NCBI GenBank assembly: GCA_040255215.1
Contig: JBDZUM010000003.1
Span: 31,936 to 95,935 of the forward strand
Reading direction: 5' to 3'
Origin: JAQSWP01 sp040255215
GTDB taxonomy: Bacteria; Pseudomonadota; Alphaproteobacteria; Reyranellales; JAQSWP01
DNA length: 64,000 nucleotides
The notes under the pieces are model-generated. The model saw nothing but the letters and a program-made list of their open reading frames with translations. It ran no database searches and was not told the DNA's origin. Positions 58,985-64,000 of the stretch are shown in pieces (positions within the stretch are counted from its first letter, which is position 1; every line of letters starts with the position of its first letter). The position numbers and the translations under genes were made by a program.

Positions 58985-59994
58985 ATGGCGGGACGGATGG
59001 AACATCGAACCCGCGACTCCGGCCCGACGGCCGCGCCCGACCGCGCCGTGGTGCGGTCGATCGCCGACGTCGCGCCGCGCATCGACGGCGTCGTCAAATC
59101 CGCCGGCCGCGTGCTGGAAATCCTCGAATACTTCAACGAGCTGCGGCGCGAGGCGCGCCTGGCGGAGATCGCCAACGGCCTGGGCTATCCGCTGTCCTCG
59201 ACCTCGGTGCTGCTCAAGAGCCTGATCCATTTGGGCTACATCGACTACGATCCGCATACGCGCAAATACTGCCCGTCGACCCGTGTGGCGATGCTCGGCG
59301 CCTGGCTCGATCACCATCCGCTGTCCGACGGCAGGCTGGTGCGGCTGGTCGAGACCCTCATGCGCCGCTCCGGCCTCAGCGCCGTGATCGCCGCCCGCAA
59401 CGGCATCTACTCGCAGATCATCCATGTCGCGCACACGCCGGGGCCGGTGCGCTACGAGATCCCGCGCGGCTTCCGCTGCTTCCTGTGCTGGTCAGCGACC
59501 GGTTATGCGCTCCTGACCCGTTCGCAGTCGATCGACGTGCCCATGCTGGTTCGGCGCAGCAACGTCGAGCGCGCCGCCGGCATGATGGCGATCGATCCGG
59601 CCGAAGTCGCACGCAATCTCGATCTGGCCCGCGAGCAGGGCTATTTCCTGTCGCGCTCGCTGGTGACCAAGGGCGCCGNNNNNNNNNNNNNNNNNNNNNN
59701 NNNNNNNNNNNNNNNNNNNNNNNNNNNNNNNNNNNNNNNNNNNNNNNNNNNNNNNNNNNNNNNNNNNNNNNNNNNNNNCTGGCCCGCGAGCAGGGCTATT
59801 TCCTGTCGCGCTCGCTGGTGACCAAGGGCGCCGGCGCGCTCGCCATGCCGCTGTCCGACGGCATCGATCGTCGCGGCCGGCCCCTGGCGATCGCCGTGTC
59901 CGGTCGTCGCCAGGAGCTGGAGTTGCGCGAACGCGACCTGGTCGACGTGCTGCGCCAGTCGGTCGCCGAAACCCTCGTCGATTTCGAGGTCTGA
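58985..59994 (+). CDS. IclR-family regulator interrupted by an assembly gap
   Basis: The N-terminal winged helix (S-A-G-R-V-L-E-I-L-E-Y-F, L-A-E-I-A-N-G-L-G-Y, S-T-S-V-L-L-K-S-L) and the IclR ligand domain (Y-E-I-P-R-G-F-R-C-F) are plain. A run of 100 N (59679-59778) breaks the gene. The 55 bases before the gap are identical to the 55 after it; merging them restores one frame of 284 residues ending V-D-F-E-V, a normal IclR length. So this is one intact gene in the genome, not two broken ones. It probably controls the ligase, amidohydrolase and TRAP genes. Confidence 0.9.
59679..59778. other. Assembly gap (100 N) inside the IclR gene
   Basis: Exactly 100 N, the usual placeholder for a gap of unknown size. 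The flanks 59624-59678 and 59779-59833 are identical, so the true contig ends overlap by 55 bp and no sequence is missing. Nothing biological need be inferred from it. Confidence 0.95.
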
Positions 59995-59999
59995 CAGTC

Positions 60000-61679
60000 T
60001 CAGGCAGCGAATTCGCGCAGCAGCCGGCCGGGCAGGCGGCCGCCGATCGGGGCGCCGGCCTGATCGACGATGCGTTCGCCGTTCACCCACACCCCGTGCA
60101 CGCCGAAGCCCGGCGTTACCAGCCGCGGTGCGCCGCCCGGCAGGTCGCGCTGACGTTTCTTGCCGCCGCGCGCCACGGTCGCGGGATCGAACAGCAGCAG
60201 GTCGGCCGCCAGCCCCGGCGCCAGCCGGCCGCGATCGGCGATGCCGAACAGCGAAGCCGGATGGCCGGTCAGCCGGTGCACCGCCTGTTCGAGCGTGAAC
60301 TTGCCCAGATCGCGGCTCCAGTAGCCCAGCAGATGCAGGCCGAAGCCGGCGTCGCACAGGAAGGTCAGATGGGCGCCGGCGTCCGACAAGGTGATGTAGG
60401 TCTCCGGATCGGTGATGATCTTGGCGACTTCCTCGTCGTCCGAGTTCAGCAGCATGGCGGTGAAGACCGTTTCCAGATTCTCCGCCAGCGCCAGGTCGAT
60501 CAGGCAGTCGAGCGGATGAACGCCTGCGGCTTCCGCCAGCTCGGCGATGGTCTTGCCTTCCAGTTTCGCATTGGCCGGCGTCGCCGCCTCGACCAGCTGC
60601 ACCTTGTCCCATTCGCTGTTGAAGGCGCGATGGCCACGATACTTGTCGAGATCGGCTTTCACCGCGTCGCGGAACGACTTGTCGGCATAGAGCTTCTTCA
60701 GCGCGTCGCCGCTGACTTCCATCGCCGGTTTCCAGGCCGCGTAGCCCTCGAGGATGTAGGCGCTCTTCATGGTGAAATCCATGGTCAGCGGGCAGCACGA
60801 GACTTCGCCATGGATGCGCCGGCCGCGACCGCGCGCCTGGGCGATCTCGGCCAGGAAATTCTTGGCGCGGTCGGGATTCATCTTGTTGTAGAGGAAGCCG
60901 GAAATCAGCGCCGGCCGCTCGGCGGCGGCGACGTGTTCCTCGATCTTGGCGATCGGGGTGATGGCGCCCTTGGTCGTCATGTAGACGCCGCGCCCGGCTT
61001 CCTTCATCGCCCCCATGATCGCCAGCAGCTCGCGGTCATCGGCCAGGCGCGACGGCATCGGGATGCCGCCTTCGCCGTTATGCGATTCGTTGGTGGTCGA
61101 AGAGAAGCCGACGGCGCCCGCTTCCAGCGCCTGCCGCACGATGCGGGCCATTTCGCCGATCTCCGCGTCGGTCGCTTCGCGGCGCGAAGCGTCTTCGCGC
61201 AGCACGAAGGTGCGGACCGAGGAATGGCCGACGAAGCAGGCGACGTTGGGCCCGACGCCGCGCTTCTCCAGCATGTCGAGATACTGGGGAAAGCTCTCGA
61301 ATTCCCACTTGATGCCGTTGCGCAGCGCGTCGAGCGACATGCCTTCGACCTGCGTCAGGTTCCGCATGGTGATGTCGCGATCCTCAGGGCGGCACGGCGC
61401 GATGGTGAAGCCGCAATTGCCCAGTACGACCGTGGTCACGCCCAGAGCGGGCGAGGGGTCGACCATCGGATCCCAGGTGATCTGCGCGTCGTAATGCGTG
61501 TGGCCGTCAATGATGCCCGGCGCCAGCACCAGACCGCTGCCGTCGATGGTTTCGCGGCTCGGCCCGAGATCGCGGCCAATGGCGGCGATGCGGCCGTCCT
61601 TCACGGCGAGATCGGCGATCTGCGAGGGCCCGCCGGTACCGTCGACGATGCGGGCATTCTGGATTGTGAAATCGTGCAT
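60000..61679 (-). CDS. Amidohydrolase of the N-acyl-D-amino-acid deacylase group
   Basis: A 559-residue metal hydrolase: D-G-H-T-H-Y-D near residue 59 is the first zinc site, with G-H-S-S-V-R near 150 and D-A-G-A-H near 440 further ligands. The length and the G-N-C-G-F-T-I-A-P segment match D-aminoacylase relatives. It likely opens an N-acyl bond of a substrate taken up by the TRAP system. It converges on the IclR gene with 5 nt between them. Confidence 0.9.
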   Translation of the reverse strand: MHDFTIQNARIVDGTGGPSQIADLAVKDGRIAAIGRDLGPSRETIDGSGLVLAPGIIDGHTHYDAQITWDPMVDPSPALGVTTVVLGNCGFTIAPCRPEDRDITMRNLTQVEGMSLDALRNGIKWEFESFPQYLDMLEKRGVGPNVACFVGHSSVRTFVLREDASRREATDAEIGEMARIVRQALEAGAVGFSSTTNESHNGEGGIPMPSRLADDRELLAIMGAMKEAGRGVYMTTKGAITPIAKIEEHVAAAERPALISGFLYNKMNPDRAKNFLAEIAQARGRGRRIHGEVSCCPLTMDFTMKSAYILEGYAAWKPAMEVSGDALKKLYADKSFRDAVKADLDKYRGHRAFNSEWDKVQLVEAATPANAKLEGKTIAELAEAAGVHPLDCLIDLALAENLETVFTAMLLNSDDEEVAKIITDPETYITLSDAGAHLTFLCDAGFGLHLLGYWSRDLGKFTLEQAVHRLTGHPASLFGIADRGRLAPGLAADLLLFDPATVARGGKKRQRDLPGGAPRLVTPGFGVHGVWVNGERIVDQAGAPIGGRLPGRLLREFAA

Positions 61680-61901
61680 GGCGGGTTCCTCCTCGGCTTG
61701 TCTTGGGCAAGTCTAGTCGCGCCGCAGCCGCGCCACCTTCACATATGTGAATTCGGGTTCATCGTTCGGTATCGTGTTGTTGGCGCATCGCGCAGCGCTT
61801 AACTTTTCCTTCTCGGGCTTCGCGTCCGACAACGATTCAGACCGTCGCCGTCGCGGCTTGCCGGGCGGACAGACGCCACACAGAGGGAGAAAGCGATACC
61901 C

Positions 61902-62927
61902 ATGATACTCCGCAAGATCATTCCGTTCGTCGTCGGCCTCGGCCTCATCGCCGCGACGCCGGCCGTCGCCCAGACGACGCTGACCGTGAGCACCTGGGTG
62001 CCGCCGCAGCATCACATCAACACGATCATGCTTCCCGAGTGGTTCGCCCTCGTGGAGAAGGCGACCGAGGGCCGGGTCAAGTTCCGCGTCCTGCCGAAGA
62101 CCGCCGGTTCGACCGCCGGCCAGATCGACGCCATCCGCGACGGACTGGCCGATGTCGGCTACACGGCCCATGCCTACATCCCCGGCCGCTTCACCTTGCA
62201 GGAAATCGCCGAGCTGCCGCTGCTGGGCGACACGCCGGTCGAAAGCGCCGTGGCTTACTGGCGCATCTACAAGAAGTATCTCGAGAAGTTCGACGAGCAC
62301 AAAGGCGTCGTGGTTCTCAGCACCATGGTCAGCGAAGGCCGCCTGCACAACACCAGCCGCGAGATCAAGTCGCTGAACGACATGAACGGGCTGAAAGTGC
62401 GCGTCGCCGGCGGCGCCACGATCGAGATCGCCAAGCTGCTCGGCATGGTGCCGGTGCAGAAGCCGATCAGCGAGATCTACGAAATGCTCAGCACCGGCGT
62501 CGTCGATGCCGCGATGATGCCGATGGAGACGGTGCAGAGCTTCAAGCTGCTCGACAAGCTGACCAACACGCTGGTCGTTCCGGGCGGTCTCTACAACTCC
62601 AGCTACTCGCTGTTCATCAACCCCGAGAAGTTCGCCAGCCTGTCGCCGAAGGACCAGGAAGCCATCCGCAAGGTGTCGGGCGAGACCTTCTCGCGCATCT
62701 GGGGTCGCACCACGGCGGCCGGCGGACAGAAGGCGGAAGAGGCGGCGATCGCCCAGGGCAACAAGGTGGTCCGGGCCAGCCCCGAGCTGACCGATGCGAT
62801 CCGCAAGGCCCTGCAGCCGCTCGAGCAGAAGTGGGTCGATGCGGCCAAGGCGAAGGGCCTGACCAACGCCGCCGAGGTGCTCGCCGAGCTGCGGGCCGAG
62901 GCGGAGAAGGTGAAACAGGGCAAGTAG
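61902..62927 (+). CDS. dctP: TRAP transporter substrate-binding protein
   Basis: A 341-residue periplasmic protein with a signal peptide ending A-V-A (about residue 23) and the DctP fold, including L-N-D-M-N-G-L-K-V-R-V-A-G-G and the Arg that holds the substrate carboxylate. It captures an organic acid. It is followed by the two permease genes; 61680-61901 is its upstream region and holds no gene. Confidence 0.93.
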   Translation: MILRKIIPFVVGLGLIAATPAVAQTTLTVSTWVPPQHHINTIMLPEWFALVEKATEGRVKFRVLPKTAGSTAGQIDAIRDGLADVGYTAHAYIPGRFTLQEIAELPLLGDTPVESAVAYWRIYKKYLEKFDEHKGVVVLSTMVSEGRLHNTSREIKSLNDMNGLKVRVAGGATIEIAKLLGMVPVQKPISEIYEMLSTGVVDAAMMPMETVQSFKLLDKLTNTLVVPGGLYNSSYSLFINPEKFASLSPKDQEAIRKVSGETFSRIWGRTTAAGGQKAEEAAIAQGNKVVRASPELTDAIRKALQPLEQKWVDAAKAKGLTNAAEVLAELRAEAEKVKQGK

Positions 62928-62945
62928 CCGGCTGAAAGCCGTCGC

Positions 62946-63470
62946 ATGTCCGACCTTCCTGGCGATCTGGAAGTAGAGAAGCGCGTCGGCATGGGTGGGT
63001 TGGAACGGGCGATCGCCCGTTTCTTCCTGCTCAGCGCCGGCCTCTCGCTTGTCCTGATGTCGCTGCTGACCGTCGTCGACGTTATCGGCCGGTCGTTCCA
63101 TTCGCCGTTGCCGGCCGCCACCGAGCTGACGGAATTCCTGATGGTGATCGTCATCTTCTGCGCGCTGCCGGTGGTGACGCGTCGCGGCGATCACATCGTC
63201 ATCGACATTCTCGACTTCATCGTGCCGCCGTCAATTCGGCGGTTCGAGGACGTCGTCATCAATCTCCTCGGCGCGGTCGCTCTGGCTGCTGCGGCGTGGC
63301 GGGTCTGGGCGCTGGCGGTCAGGGCCGCGGCCGGCGGCGACTTCACGCCCTACCTGCAGATTCCCATGGCGCCGATTATCCATTTCGTCTCGATCCTGTG
63401 CGTCTGCATTGCCTTGGCATTCCTGACGAACGCCGTGCGCGCCATTCTGGGCAGGAAAAGCTCCTCATGA
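62946..63470 (+). CDS. dctQ: TRAP transporter small permease
   Basis: A 174-residue protein with four membrane helices (about residues 20-42, 60-80, 100-125, 140-160) and the DctQ pattern T-E-L-T-E-F-L-M-V-I-V-I-F. It pairs with the large permease that overlaps it by 4 nt. Confidence 0.92.
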   Translation: MSDLPGDLEVEKRVGMGGLERAIARFFLLSAGLSLVLMSLLTVVDVIGRSFHSPLPAATELTEFLMVIVIFCALPVVTRRGDHIVIDILDFIVPPSIRRFEDVVINLLGAVALAAAAWRVWALAVRAAAGGDFTPYLQIPMAPIIHFVSILCVCIALAFLTNAVRAILGRKSSS

Positions 63471-64000
63471 CCGAAGCGATCGTCGGTTTCATCGCGCTGT
63501 TCGCGCTGATTTTCGCGCGCATGCCGATCGGCCTGGCGCTAGGCATCGTCGGCTTCTGCGGCTACGCGATGACGGTCAACGTCGGCCCGGCACTTGCGCT
63601 GGTGGGCCAGACGGTGCGCGACGTCGGCCTGTCCTACACCCTGTCGGTTGTCCCGATGTTCGTGCTGATGGGCAATCTGGTGGCGCGCGCCGGGCTGGCG
63701 CAGGACCTCTATACCGCCGCCAACGCCTTCATCGGTCACCGCAAGGGCGGGTTGGCCATGGCGACCGTCATCGCCTGCGGTGGCTTCGCCTCGGTGTCCG
63801 GCTCTTCCGTCGCCACTGCGGCGACCATGTCGAAGGTGTCGTTTCCGGCCATGCGCCGCTACGGCTATTCCGACCGCCTCGCCGCCGGTGCCATCGCCGC
63901 CGGCGGCACGCTGGGCATTCTCATTCCGCCCAGCGTCATCATGGTGATCTACGGCGTGCTGACCGAAACCCATATCGGCAAGCTGTTCGCCGCCGGGCTG
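63467..64000 (+). CDS. dctM: TRAP transporter large permease, cut off by the window end
   Basis: The first 178 codons are visible: M-T-E-A-I-V-G-F-I-A-L-F-A-L, R-M-P-I-G-L-A-L-G, V-P-M-F-V-L-M-G-N-L, G-G-F-A-S-V-S-G-S-S-V-A-T-A-A-T-M and G-G-T-L-G-I-L-I-P-P-S. These are typical DctM sequences. The rest, about 250 residues, lies beyond position 64000. Start overlaps dctQ (ATGA). Confidence 0.92.
   Translation, partial: MTEAIVGFIALFALIFARMPIGLALGIVGFCGYAMTVNVGPALALVGQTVRDVGLSYTLSVVPMFVLMGNLVARAGLAQDLYTAANAFIGHRKGGLAMATVIACGGFASVSGSSVATAATMSKVSFPAMRRYGYSDRLAAGAIAAGGTLGILIPPSVIMVIYGVLTETHIGKLFAAGL

Noticed and set aside
59641..60798. Open frame on the minus strand spanning the N gap
   Set aside because: It is created by undefined bases and lies antisense to IclR and out of frame with the amidohydrolase.
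1..64000. CRISPR array or transposase genes
   Set aside because: No regularly spaced repeat series and no transposase motif was seen anywhere in the window. The metal islands carry no visible insertion-sequence ends.

Overview
The window is GC-rich DNA from an alphaproteobacterium. The evidence is the codon use, the alphaproteobacterial form of the tRNA-Met 3' end at 52664-52708, and the TRAP and acyl-CoA genes in the flank; genus cannot be set from the sequence alone. About 52.7 kb is the right-hand part of one integrative and conjugative element (ICE), and the last 11 kb is chromosomal flank. The left end of the element lies outside the window.

Layout. (1) 1-5.1 kb: ICE accessory and mobilisation genes (DUF736, excisionase-like HTH, TraF-type peptidase, lytic transglycosylase, VirD2-like relaxase with a DUF3363-type C-terminus). 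(2) 5.3-10.3 kb: a compact cargo block. One strand carries acpS. The other carries six tightly coupled genes from one strong promoter: an acyl-carrier-like protein, an XRE repressor, an ImmA/IrrE protease, a divergent thymidylate-synthase homologue, a helical protein of the 5-hmdU-kinase / thymine-pyrophosphorylase type, and a MazG pyrophosphohydrolase with an extra C-terminal domain. This is the most unusual part of the window. (3) 10.4-22.8 kb: traG and a complete-looking trb mating-pair operon in the order B-C-D-E-J-L-F-G-I, without trbK or trbH, followed by DUF2274 and a second DUF736 gene. (4) 22.85-24.8 kb: an AbiE type IV toxin-antitoxin pair with two operator copies. (5) 25-42 kb: a copper island with two multicopper oxidases, CopB, cupredoxins, cytochromes c, SCO/TlpA/CcdA assembly factors and a CopA-type ATPase. 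(6) 42-51.2 kb: an ArsR-rhodanese regulator, a second metal ATPase, a MerR fused to a MerP domain, and a mer operon (merT-P-F-A) with divergent merR. (7) 51.2-52.9 kb: tyrosine integrase and the attachment site in an initiator-type tRNA-Met gene, with a second 20-bp copy of the tRNA end further out. (8) 53-64 kb: chromosome: a YghU-type glutathione transferase, a Tat-exported protein, TetR, acyl-CoA carboxylase beta subunit, acyl-CoA ligase, IclR (interrupted by an assembly gap of 100 N), an N-acyl-D-amino-acid deacylase-type amidohydrolase and a TRAP transporter.

How the parts fit. The relaxase, coupling protein and Trb channel move the element, and the integrase inserts it at tRNA-Met. The metal islands are the obvious benefit to a host: mercury is imported and reduced by MerTPFA, and copper is oxidised, bound and exported. 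The cargo block at 5-10 kb looks like an inducible pyrimidine-nucleotide or DNA-base modification pathway controlled by a protease-repressor switch. That function is inferred from family membership and gene order and is not demonstrated.
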